NCBI RefSeq assembly: GCF_000314995.1
Contig: NZ_BAEO01000017.1
Coordinates: 1 to 64,000 of the forward strand
Reading direction: 5' to 3'
DNA from: Paraglaciecola arctica BSs20135
GTDB lineage: Bacteria; Pseudomonadota; Gammaproteobacteria; Enterobacterales; Alteromonadaceae
Length of the DNA stretch: 64,000 nt
The notes under the pieces are model-generated. The model was not told the origin of the DNA and did not search any database. It worked only from the letters and a program-made list of their open reading frames with translations. The translations under genes were made by a program, and so were the position numbers. Of this stretch, positions 28,713 to 35,843 are shown in pieces. How positions within the stretch are numbered: position 1 is the first letter of the stretch; the number at the start of each line of letters is the position of its first letter.

Positions 28713-28740
28713 AAAAAAGCGCCTTTTAGGCGCTTTTTTA
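28713..28740. terminator. Intrinsic terminator after proS
   Basis: AAAAAAGCGCC (28713-28723) pairs perfectly with GGCGCTTTTTT (28729-28739) around TTTTA. The stem carries U/A runs on both strands. Confidence 0.92.
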
Positions 28741-28867
28741 TTATGTAAAACAAGTTCTTAGAAACTAACATACATACCTTTATTAATATGTTTATACTTA
28801 ATCTAGTTTAGCTTTAGTGGTAATGTTTAGACTCATGGATGCAAACAGCTTATTAATGAGATCATAA

Positions 28868-29707
28868 ATGCAAGTGACCTTCTTCGGTGTACGCGGCTCC
28901 TGCCCTGCTCCCGGCCCTGAGTTTATCAAATACGGCGGCAATACTGCTTGTGTACACGTTTGTTTAGACGACGGCACCGACATTATTTTAGACGCAGGAA
29001 CAGGCATTAAAAACCTCGGTCAAAAGCTGGTTAAACAAACTAACGATATCCATTTATTGCTCACCCACAATCATTGGGATCATATCCAAGGTTTTCCTTT
29101 TTTTGCGCCTATTTATCAACCTAAGCGTAATATCTTCATTACCCCAGGCCAGATTACCTTTGATGCAGACCATGCCATTTTAGAACAAATGAGTGGCAGT
29201 TATTTTCCAGTAGATTACAAAACTTTACCATCAAACATTCAGATTATTCCTCAGCCCAAGGAAGTCAATAATTGGAAAATAGGTACGGCCAAAATCAGTC
29301 GTTTGGCCATGAATCATCCTGGCAGCGGCAGTTCGTTTTGCATTGAGGCCGATGGTAAAAAAGTCGCCTACATCACAGACAATGAGTTATATCCTCCTTA
29401 CAAAAAAAATACCGATTTTTTAGACTGGGTTGAATTTAGCCGTGACGCTGACCTTATCATTCATGATTCACAGTATATGATTTCAGATATGCCCGCCAAA
29501 TCGGGCTGGGGCCATTCAGTCGCCGAAGAAGCAGTAAAATTAGCCATGGGCAGTCGAGCCAAACGTATGGCACTATATAGCCATGACCACATTCGCACCG
29601 ATGAGCAAATCGCCGAGATAGAAAATCAATGCCAAGAGATCATCGAAATTGGCGGCGCAGACTTAGAACTCTTTGCAGCAGCCGAAGGTTTGAGTTTTAA
29701 ATTATAG
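28868..29707 (+). CDS. MBL-fold metal-dependent hydrolase
   Basis: A 279-residue metallo-beta-lactamase-fold protein. The metal ligands are in LLLTHNHWDHIQGFP (HxHxDH, about residue 66), followed by His in AMNHPGSGSSFC, Asp in YITDNE and a C-terminal His in LYSHDHIRTDEQIA. The N-terminal MQVTFFGVRGSCPAPGP is typical of the phosphoribosyl cyclic-phosphodiesterase/RNase Z-like group. Substrate is unknown. It is 12 bases upstream of the patatin gene, so the two form an operon. Confidence 0.85.
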   Translation: MQVTFFGVRGSCPAPGPEFIKYGGNTACVHVCLDDGTDIILDAGTGIKNLGQKLVKQTNDIHLLLTHNHWDHIQGFPFFAPIYQPKRNIFITPGQITFDADHAILEQMSGSYFPVDYKTLPSNIQIIPQPKEVNNWKIGTAKISRLAMNHPGSGSSFCIEADGKKVAYITDNELYPPYKKNTDFLDWVEFSRDADLIIHDSQYMISDMPAKSGWGHSVAEEAVKLAMGSRAKRMALYSHDHIRTDEQIAEIENQCQEIIEIGGADLELFAAAEGLSFKL

Positions 29708-29719
29708 GGAATAGGATTT

Positions 29720-30850
29720 TTGTCAGAGCGTAATCAATATGCATTGTTATTGTCAGGCGGTGGAGCAAGAGCCGCATATCAACTTGGCGTACTTAAAGCC
29801 ATTGCCACTTTTTTACCCCGCAACCAAGGTATACCTTTCCCAATAGTCTGCGGTAATTCCGCCGGTGCAATCAACGCTACAGGTTTAGCCTGTTATGCTT
29901 CCTGCTACCACCTTGGCCTTAGAAAACTAGAGTGGGTATGGAAAAATTTTCATACCCGCCAAGTATATGACAGTGGCATTAGAGACGTATTTAAACATTT
30001 AGCCGGTAATTTTCTGAGTAGTTTCCAATCCGAGCAACATCAAAAGAACCCTTCTAGTTTGTTAAACAATCAACCTTTAAGAAGGTTGATCAGAAGTCGT
30101 TTAGACTTTCATCGTATCGACAGAAATATTTCAAGCGGCCATTTGCGCGCTATCACTGTCAATGCTTCAAGCTACACAAGCCATGATTCCATTAGTTTTT
30201 ACCAAGGGCAAAGCGACATTAAACCTTGGCAACGTGAACAAAGGCGCGGTATTCCTTGTACCTTAAACTCAGAACATTTGGTTGCCTCGTCGGCTATTCC
30301 TATGCTGTTTCCACCGGTAAAAATGCTCGGTGAGTTTCTTGGTGATGGCTCTGTACACCAGTTATCCCCCCTTAGCCCAGCGATTCATTTAGGTGCAGAA
30401 AAAGTACTGATCATTGGTGTTGAACAACCTGAGAAAACATCTCGGTTTATCGATATGAATCGATTCCCCAGTAGCATCGCCATCGCGGGGCACTTGCTCG
30501 ACACCATTTTTGCCGACACCCTAAAGTCAGACCTTGAACGTCTTACGCGAATAAATGAAACCATCGCCCACATGACTTACAAACAGCAGCAACAAACCCA
30601 GCTAAAAACCATCGACACTTTGGCTATCAACCCAACGATTAACTTTAATGAAATGGCAGCCAAACACTTTCACCGAATGCCATCTGGGATCAAGATATTG
30701 TTACGTTTGATGGGGTTACACGATAAAGCTGACTCAAGTTTATTGAGTTATTTATTGTTTGAAAAAGAGTTCTGCCGTGAGTTGATTGATTTAGGTATGA
30801 AGGATGGGTTAGCTAGGCAGGATGAGTTGCGAAGTTTTTTGTCTATATAG
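29720..30850 (+). CDS. Patatin-like phospholipase
   Basis: A 376-residue patatin-domain lipase. Oxyanion loop LSGGGARAAYQLGVL near residue 12; nucleophile elbow GNSAG (Ser about 47); catalytic Asp in FLGDGSVHQLSPL (about residue 211). The start codon is TTG at 29720, supported by AGGGA and AGGA upstream; no better ATG exists. It has no signal peptide, so an intracellular membrane-lipid hydrolase is inferred. It is probably co-transcribed with the MBL hydrolase. Immediately downstream begins a repeat-rich accessory islet. Confidence 0.87.
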   Translation: MSERNQYALLLSGGGARAAYQLGVLKAIATFLPRNQGIPFPIVCGNSAGAINATGLACYASCYHLGLRKLEWVWKNFHTRQVYDSGIRDVFKHLAGNFLSSFQSEQHQKNPSSLLNNQPLRRLIRSRLDFHRIDRNISSGHLRAITVNASSYTSHDSISFYQGQSDIKPWQREQRRGIPCTLNSEHLVASSAIPMLFPPVKMLGEFLGDGSVHQLSPLSPAIHLGAEKVLIIGVEQPEKTSRFIDMNRFPSSIAIAGHLLDTIFADTLKSDLERLTRINETIAHMTYKQQQQTQLKTIDTLAINPTINFNEMAAKHFHRMPSGIKILLRLMGLHDKADSSLLSYLLFEKEFCRELIDLGMKDGLARQDELRSFLSI

Positions 30851-30878
30851 CATAGGATTTTGCCTTTTAGAGCTTGTA

Positions 30879-30990
30879 GAGCACGCTTCGCGCCAGTTAC
30901 GCTTTTTATTAAGTGCGTCCATGCACTTAACCTTATAGGCCAGCTAAAGCTGTTCCATATTTATCCCGTAAATATGGTTAACAGTAAAAA
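30879..30990 (-). repeat. Short GGA-loop hairpin repeat, copy D1
   Basis: On the minus strand two hairpins carry GGA in the loop: a 6-bp stem (AAGTGC/GCACTT, 30911-30928) with loop ATGGAC, and a 9-bp stem (30955-30963 with 30969-30977) with loop CGGGA. A third hairpin, CAGC/GCTG near 30941-30952, has no GGA. The left part resembles copy D2 but lacks the two 3' hairpins, so this is a partial copy. It faces away from copy B. Confidence 0.75.
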
Positions 30991-31030
30991 AGAGTAACCA
31001 GAAAATGCTGCACGCTACTTAAGTTTTTAA

Positions 31031-31371
31031 CCGAATGAAACTTTAAATGCGGGGAAAGCAGTGGCGGAGCCACCTAAGTTGTTTTCGGCAGAGCCGATTT
31101 TTTTCATTTTCCTTTTGCTCTACCCTCGACTCAAGGCTCGCCAACTATTAGGTGAATTTAGTAGGGTAATTTGCAGGGATGCAAATTAAGTTAGTCGTTG
31201 CCGGGAGCAAGTACAAACGACCTGCTAAATTTGCCTAATAGTTGGATGAAGAGCATTGCCCTCGAGCGGCATTTTTTGCTTACTTTTTGCTGCTGTTGGC
31301 AAAAAGTAAGTCGTACAGCAAGGATGCTGTGTGAAAAAAGCCATGGATGGCAGTAAGCGTCAGCGCATGCT
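31031..31371 (+). repeat. GGA-loop multi-hairpin repeat, copy B
   Basis: Full copy. Five hairpins have GGA in the loop on the plus strand: GTGGC-GGA-GCCAC (31061-31073); an 8-bp stem with loop GGGA (31168-31187); TTGC-CGGGA-GCAA (31198-31210); ACAGCA-AGGA-TGCTGT (31315-31330); GCCA-TGGA-TGGC (31340-31351). The second and third sit inside a 23-bp stem (31143-31165 with 31221-31243) whose three non-Watson-Crick positions are all G-U pairs. The 3' 130 bases are almost identical to copy A, while the stem region is unrelated in sequence but the same in layout. Confidence 0.87.
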
Positions 31372-31381
31372 TTACCTCTTT

Positions 31382-31530
31382 ATAAAAAGCACGCTACGCG
31401 CCATCATCCATGATGGTTTTTGTCTCGAATCCTTTCGAGCCAGTTACTCTTTTTATTAAGTGCGTCCATGCACCTTACCTGTCAGGCCAGCTAAAGCTGT
31501 TCTATATTTATCCCGTAAATATGGTTAACC
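31382..31530 (-). repeat. Short GGA-loop hairpin repeat, copy D2
   Basis: On the minus strand four hairpins have GGA loops: ATATTTA/TAAATAT with loop CGGGA (31504-31522); GTGC/GCAC with loop ATGGAC (31460-31473); CTCGAA-AGGA-TTCGAG (31424-31439); CCATCA-TGGA-TGATGG (31401-31416). The sequence then ends GCGCGTAGCGTGCTTTTTA, resembling a weak terminator. It converges with copy B, whose 3' end is 10 bases away. Confidence 0.82.
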
Positions 31531-31532
31531 GC

Positions 31533-31557
31533 AATTAACAGGACAGCCATGTTAATT
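31533..31557 (+). repeat. Short palindromic repeat R1 (AATTAACA/TGTTAATT arms)
   Basis: AATTAACA (31533-31540) and TGTTAATT (31550-31557) are perfect 8-bp arms around GGACAGCCA. The same palindrome recurs at 32360, 32628 and, degenerate, 34727, 57812 (minus), 58474 (minus) and 58602. Its form recalls REP sequences used by RAYT transposases, but no such transposase is in the window. Confidence 0.75.
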
Positions 31558-31621
31558 TATATCCTTATCATTGGTTTAAATTCGTTCAATATAGATGGCA
31601 TACTAAGTCGGCAGAAGGACA

Positions 31622-32368
31622 ATGATGCTTATAACTAACTGCCAAAGTTCATTGCTACAAACAAGACAAGGACAATTATATATGGAACAAAAGACAACAA
31701 CGTTAGCATTTACTCCTTGGAATAGTATTAGATGCTTCTTGGCCATATATAGAGTTTTCAGCCTAATAATCACACTGTTTTTCGTTACATATGCTCAGAC
31801 AAGTTTAGCAAATTCGTCAAACGTGCATATGGCAAAAATAGATATACAAAGTTTGTCCAAAGCTCTCGAAATGTATCACAAAGAGTTTGGTCGGTATCCG
31901 TCAACAGAAGAAGGTTTGGCTGTTCTAACTCAAGATTTGATTGTTGATCCGTCATGCGAAATTAAGAAAACTGGTTTTATCACGAGACTGCCACATGACC
32001 CTTGGGAAAATGAATACCAATACCTTTCCCCGGGTTCAATCAATTCATCTGGATTTGACATTTGGTCATACGGAGCTGACGGGCAGGAAGGCGGAGATGG
32101 ACTTAACTCAGATTGCGGAAATTGGAAATCTGATGAATGCAACAAAATACAATCGAGAAGAAATACAGACTATACACCGCTATTTTTCATGTCCCTTTTC
32201 GGACTAGTTTTAGGATTACCAATATATTTGTACAAGTCTATCGCAAACTGGAAAGTGTCTGGTAATTTGAAAGCAAGCCTCAAAGGATTCCATTTAGGCA
32301 TACTTGTTTACTTAGTTTTGGCTCCAGTACTATTGGGAGTATTACTATTTTCTTTCATCAATTACTAG
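31622..32368 (+). CDS. Orphan GspG-like (type II pseudopilin C-domain) membrane protein
   Basis: A protein of up to 248 residues; in-frame ATGs at 31622, 31625 and 31682 are possible starts, and the first two follow AAGGAC. A hydrophobic segment at about residues 40-63 is followed by a domain matching the C-terminal part of the major type II secretion pseudopilin GspG: HKEFGRYPSTEEGLAVL, LPHDPWENEYQYLSPG, FDIWSYGADGQEGGDGLNSD. The prepilin leader (G-F-T-L-x-E) is absent. Two further hydrophobic helices follow (about 185-205 and 223-245), which GspG never has. No secretion genes adjoin. Its stop codon lies inside repeat R2. Function unknown. Confidence 0.7.
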   Translation: MMLITNCQSSLLQTRQGQLYMEQKTTTLAFTPWNSIRCFLAIYRVFSLIITLFFVTYAQTSLANSSNVHMAKIDIQSLSKALEMYHKEFGRYPSTEEGLAVLTQDLIVDPSCEIKKTGFITRLPHDPWENEYQYLSPGSINSSGFDIWSYGADGQEGGDGLNSDCGNWKSDECNKIQSRRNTDYTPLFFMSLFGLVLGLPIYLYKSIANWKVSGNLKASLKGFHLGILVYLVLAPVLLGVLLFSFINY

Positions 32369-32384
32369 GACAGGCGTGTTAATT
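32360..32384 (+). repeat. Short palindromic repeat R2
   Basis: AATTACTA (32360-32367) and TGTTAATT (32377-32384) flank GGACAGGCG. The left arm supplies the TAG stop (32366-32368) of the GspG-like gene. It is in the same orientation as R1 and R3, so the GspG-like gene and the following small gene each lie between direct copies. Confidence 0.75.
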
Positions 32385-32476
32385 CTCCGGCTGAAACAAA
32401 AAGTGACACAGTAAGTAAAAATACGACATGTTAGGTTATATTCCACGCTTTAAGCTGCGAATAGTTAAGGTCACAA

Positions 32477-32650
32477 ATGTCTGAAAAGAAAGTTAAGTTT
32501 GAATTCGAAAAATAGAATAAGAATAGTGTGCGATATAAAAAAGTACCTGAAGACGGGATGCCACCCGTAATCGGTAGAATATATATGCAAAAATGGTTTG
32601 CTGGAACCAGTCGAATCAACAAGACCGAATTAATAAGACAGCCATGTTAA
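32477..32650 (+). pseudogene. Small conserved-type gene interrupted by an in-frame amber codon
   Basis: ATG 32477 opens MSEKKVKFEFEK, then TAG (32513-32515), then the same frame continues with NKNSVRYKKVPEDGMPPVIG and RIYMQKWFAG up to TAA at 32650. From memory this resembles a family of very small bacterial proteins with the pattern 'KNTVRY ... PPVIGTLYVQKW'. Beyond that family resemblance I know no function. The simplest reading is a pseudogene with one nonsense mutation; readthrough or a shorter product cannot be excluded. The last codons run into repeat R3. An upstream AAGG lies at 32467-32470. Confidence 0.55.
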
Positions 32651-32652
32651 TT
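32628..32652 (+). repeat. Short palindromic repeat R3
   Basis: AATTAATA (32628-32635) and TGTTAATT (32645-32652) flank AGACAGCCA. About 40 bases downstream the sequence ACGCTCAA(A/T)TGG is shared with R4, showing that the repeat unit is longer than the palindrome. Confidence 0.7.
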
Positions 32653-32833
32653 TCATCGAAAATGCTCCCTACAACTTACGCTCAAATGGCATTTTTGCTT
32701 ATTTTACGGGCTGAAGAAAAACAACGTGATCTACAGTTTCTTAGGAAACATGATAAAAAACAGAAAAATAAATATTCGCTGGGTCTCGAATTTAAATACG
32801 GGGCAAGCCAACTGATTAAGGCGGTTATATTTT

Positions 32834-33103
32834 CTAGTTTTGGTTGTAGTGTCCACCTATTGCGAAAATATAGATGTATTCATCATCAAATTTGTAAATC
32901 AGTCTGTCTTTCTGAGAAATGCGCTTTGACCATAGGCCTGATAAGTTATGCTTTAGTGGTTCTGGCTTACCCAGCCCACTAGCAGGATCTGCGCGCATCA
33001 TTTCCTTTAATATTTTACACAGTGCCTTATGAAGCTTCTTATCTTTTTCTCTCATTAGCTCATAGGTGAGCCAAGAGCGGCCTTCAAAGACTAGTGATCT
33101 CAT
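32834..33103 (-). CDS. yoeB: YoeB/Txe-family mRNA interferase toxin
   Basis: An 89-residue toxin of the RelE fold. Highly diagnostic stretches: GKPEPLKHNLSGLWSKRI (catalytic Glu in KPEPL), the Arg in KDRLIYKF, and the C-terminal HY pair in GGHYNQN that takes part in cleavage. E. coli YoeB (84 residues) cuts mRNA at the ribosomal A site when freed from YefM. It overlaps yefM by 20 bases and is transcribed with it. Intact and probably functional. Confidence 0.92.
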   Translation of the reverse strand: MRSLVFEGRSWLTYELMREKDKKLHKALCKILKEMMRADPASGLGKPEPLKHNLSGLWSKRISQKDRLIYKFDDEYIYIFAIGGHYNQN

Positions 33104-33356
33104 CTAATTGCTCTTGGGTTGGTTTATAGCCTTTGCTGCTTCCATGGGTGCCTGTAGATTCGGCAATTTGTTGCATCAAGTTACTACTTTGCAATACATA
33201 CAATGTTTCTTGTTCTCTTTCCCAATCTTCGGCACTCATTACAATAAAGTCTTCACCAGCTCGTCTAGTGACTTTTATAGGTTCATGCTCATTAATAGTT
33301 TGTTCAACATATGTTTTTAAGTTATCCCTAAACTGGTTCACACTTATGCTATTCAT
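33084..33356 (-). CDS. yefM: YefM-family antitoxin
   Basis: A 90-residue Phd/YefM antitoxin. The N-terminal DNA-binding domain begins MNSISVNQFRDNLKTYVEQ and includes VTRRAGEDFIVMSAEDWE. The C-terminal 35 residues, expected to be disordered, would neutralise YoeB. It overlaps the toxin gene by 20 bases. An operator-like palindrome lies 17 bases upstream. The pair is between repeat R3 and ppiC and points back toward the repeat islet. Confidence 0.92.
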   Translation of the reverse strand: MNSISVNQFRDNLKTYVEQTINEHEPIKVTRRAGEDFIVMSAEDWEREQETLYVLQSSNLMQQIAESTGTHGSSKGYKPTQEQLDEITSL

Positions 33357-33372
33357 AATTAACTCGTTATTT

Positions 33373-33393
33373 ATGTACGGTAATGTCGTACAT
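33373..33393 (-). promoter_or_regulatory. YefM-type operator palindrome
   Basis: ATGTACG (33373-33379) and CGTACAT (33387-33393) are perfect 7-bp arms separated by 7 bases, just upstream of yefM. YefM operators in E. coli are built on TGTACA-core palindromes, so autoregulation by YefM-YoeB through this site is likely. Confidence 0.65.
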
Positions 33394-33615
33394 TGTAGTG
33401 TTAGAAATATAATAAAGCAATAAAGGAGGACAACAAGGATGCCCTGTTACCAAAGTAACTATATAAGCCAAACTTGCTTTACACACCTTTAAACTAGCTA
33501 TATTAAGGGCGTTTTCACCCTATTGAGAATATGGCTCTATTCACGTAAAATATTGATAACTTGATTATAATCACCATTTTATATTTTTATATCTTACTAA
33601 CAGGAAAAACACCCA

Positions 33616-33894
33616 ATGCCTAGAGCGAGTGCACGTCATATTTTGGTCGAGACTGAAGAGAAATGTTCAGAGTTGAAACAAGAAATTCTAAATGGTGCGA
33701 GTTTCGAGGAACTTGCCAAACAGTCTACATGTCCTTCTGGTGCTCAAGGCGGAGCTTTAGGTAATTTCAGTCAAGGACAGATGGTTCCTGAATTTGATCA
33801 AGTTGTTTTTAACGATGCATTAAATGTTGTGCATGGTCCGATAAAAACACAATTTGGTTATCATTTATTAGAAATTACCGAACGCTCAGAGTAA
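33616..33894 (+). CDS. ppiC: Peptidyl-prolyl cis-trans isomerase C (parvulin)
   Basis: A 92-residue single-domain cytosolic parvulin, the same size as E. coli PpiC (93). Diagnostic blocks: ASARHILVETEEKC at the N-terminus, FEELAKQSTCPSGAQGGALG, GQMVPEFDQVVF and the C-terminal QFGYHLLEI. It accelerates proline isomerisation in protein folding. Monocistronic, with a good terminator 22 bases after the stop. Confidence 0.95.
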   Translation: MPRASARHILVETEEKCSELKQEILNGASFEELAKQSTCPSGAQGGALGNFSQGQMVPEFDQVVFNDALNVVHGPIKTQFGYHLLEITERSE

Positions 33895-33916
33895 CTCTAG
33901 AGCCTTAACACTTAAT

Positions 33917-33948
33917 AATCAGAGTTAAAGTTAACTCTGATTATTTTT
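33917..33948 (+). terminator. Intrinsic terminator after ppiC
   Basis: A perfect 12-bp stem (33917-33928 with 33931-33942; arms AATCAGAGTTAA / TTAACTCTGATT) is followed by ATTTTT on the plus strand. Confidence 0.88.
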
Positions 33949-34108
33949 GCCTATCCTTCATCGCGAAAATTATTTTAGCCCCCTATCGATATACAACATA
34001 GCCACTTTAAAGGGCATATATCTTAATTTTATTAAAGAAATATTTTACAGTTCCACTAATTTGAAAAAGCTGGTATTGCGTTACATATTTTAAGAACATT
34101 GACCATAT

Positions 34109-34711
34109 ATGTTTCTCCATAGAAGTAAAAATCAGTCTTTTGGGAAATTATTTGGCCATCCAGCTTTTACCTTCATTAAATTTAATAGGCAGCTAATGCA
34201 ACGCTTCGAATATTGTAATGCCAATACCTGTGCAGAAGAGTTACTTGCTTTAGGGCAAATTAATATGAAAATGTGGTATCTATTTCATTGGTTAGTTGAG
34301 CACGACCAACTACGACATGGAACACAGGCTGAAATGATCAAGCTGTATGTTAATGAAGAGTTAGTTGCTTACAGTTTATTGGAAAATTATGAAGCTCGTA
34401 CTGACAAAACTAAGTTATATGAAGGAGAGTTATATCAAGACTTAGGTGTTGTGCACTTTGTTACTTTGCCTGAGTTTCGCAAAAAGGGCTATGCAAGCTT
34501 AGTTGCTGACGTGATGTATAAAGATGTTATTCAACCTTTATTAGCGCGTCACAGTAATGCTCATGTTTATGTGACGGCGACCGAAAAAGCGGTGCCTTTA
34601 ATGCAGCGCTCTGGGATTGATGCTTCGAACTTGGTGACTCAGTTCTATTCAGATCTAAGCTTTAAAGAAAAAGTCGCTGAAATGATAAATCCTAGCGAGT
34701 CTCGCATATAG
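34109..34711 (+). CDS. GNAT-type acyltransferase-like protein
   Basis: Up to 200 residues. The C-terminal half has the GNAT acetyl-CoA motif: LGVVHFVTLPEFRKKGYASLVADVMY, where a strand, V-x-P-x-(F)R-x-x-G-Y-A and the following helix bind the pyrophosphate. The N-terminal part is not recognisable. The annotated ATG has a poor ribosome site; ATG 34196 (MQRFEYCNANTC) after AGG is equally likely and gives 171 residues. Substrate unknown. Repeat R4 follows the stop. Confidence 0.6.
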   Translation: MFLHRSKNQSFGKLFGHPAFTFIKFNRQLMQRFEYCNANTCAEELLALGQINMKMWYLFHWLVEHDQLRHGTQAEMIKLYVNEELVAYSLLENYEARTDKTKLYEGELYQDLGVVHFVTLPEFRKKGYASLVADVMYKDVIQPLLARHSNAHVYVTATEKAVPLMQRSGIDASNLVTQFYSDLSFKEKVAEMINPSESRI

Positions 34712-34726
34712 TGGATCTAATCGAAC

Positions 34727-34751
34727 AATTAACAGGACTGCCAATTTAACT
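34727..34751 (+). repeat. Short palindromic repeat R4 (degenerate)
   Basis: AATTAACA (34727-34734), then GGACTGCCA, then a decayed right arm ATTTAACT. The shared ACGCTCAA(T)TGG lies about 25 bases downstream, as with R3. With R3 it brackets yoeB-yefM, ppiC and the GNAT gene. Confidence 0.55.
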
Positions 34752-34809
34752 CGCCTCTTGTTGATTACGCTCAATTGGATACTTTATTTTTTGGGGTGTT
34801 TTATTAGGC

Positions 34810-35751
34810 TTAAAATTGCTTGGGAACCATATTGAACATCTCAGGTTTGGTATATTCTAGAGGTATTAAGTGTTGGTTAGCGTATTTTAGTAAAGCCAGT
34901 TCTACCGTTTTCAGCGATGAAGATTTAATTAAAGAGCAATGCCAGTAAAGAGGTACTTTTATTATAACTTTTGGACTGAGTTCAATTAACTCTCCGGTTT
35001 CAAGCTGCTTTTTTATTAACATTTCCGGTAACATGCCCCAAGCCAGACCTCTTTGAATTAACGACATATATGCATCAACTGACGGAACTCTGTGTTTAGG
35101 AAAGTCACCACTCCCGATGTTAAATTCCGTCGACAAATAGTCATTTTGTAATTGGTCTAAAGGGTCAAAATCAACTACTGGGGTTTGTTTGATAGATATG
35201 GCATTAACGCCTTCAGAGAAAAAACGTTGGAAAAATTCTTGGTTGGCCACTGCTCTATACCCCATGGCCCCGAGAGGAAGAGTACGGCAACCTTGCATTG
35301 ATTTTCCAATGGCACTAATGCAACCTAGTACTTCACCTTTACGTAAAAAATGATGTGTCAGGTTTTGATCACATACCCGCAAGTCCAATAACAACTTATT
35401 TTGTTCAAGTACACTTTGCAAAGCATCAAAAAACCAAGCGGTTAGGCTGTCTGCATTTAAGGCAATCGCCAGTGAAGTAAAACCACTTTCCTCTTTTTCG
35501 CCAATGGCATCCAACAATTCGCACTCTAGCAATAGTTGCTGTTTATAAAAACTCAGCAATCGTTCTCCAGCAATGGTGAGTCCTAAGGGCTGCCCCCTTA
35601 CAATCAATAACTTCCCTAAGTAATCTTCAAGTAATTTAACCCTCTGTGAAATAGCAGATTGGGTAATATGTAATATACAAGCCGCACGTTCAAAACTATG
35701 GCAATCCGCTACCGTCGCAAAGGCTTTTAATTGGGCACTGTTTAAGTTCAT
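34810..35751 (-). CDS. argP: LysR-family regulator ArgP
   Basis: A 313-residue LysR-type regulator. The N-terminal winged HTH (NSAQLKAFATVADCHSFERAA, then HITQSAISQRVKLLEDYLG, residues about 4-50) and the substrate domain fit ArgP/IciA, which senses arginine and lysine and activates the exporter gene argO. The divergent neighbour is exactly an ArgO-type exporter, strengthening the call. It is slightly longer than E. coli ArgP (297) at the C-terminus. The 92-bp shared intergenic region should hold the ArgP site. Confidence 0.88.
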   Translation of the reverse strand: MNLNSAQLKAFATVADCHSFERAACILHITQSAISQRVKLLEDYLGKLLIVRGQPLGLTIAGERLLSFYKQQLLLECELLDAIGEKEESGFTSLAIALNADSLTAWFFDALQSVLEQNKLLLDLRVCDQNLTHHFLRKGEVLGCISAIGKSMQGCRTLPLGAMGYRAVANQEFFQRFFSEGVNAISIKQTPVVDFDPLDQLQNDYLSTEFNIGSGDFPKHRVPSVDAYMSLIQRGLAWGMLPEMLIKKQLETGELIELSPKVIIKVPLYWHCSLIKSSSLKTVELALLKYANQHLIPLEYTKPEMFNMVPKQF

Positions 35752-35843
35752 TAGATATTCTTATGCTATATAAATTACTTTAAATTAACTAATGTAACAA
35801 AGATCGCTATGCTGCACATCCTTTTCAGTAAATAGATAATGAT

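Noticed and set aside
32593-32982. 129-residue plus-strand ORF
   Set aside because: It runs antisense over the well-supported yoeB gene and through repeat R3; its codon pattern is not protein-like.
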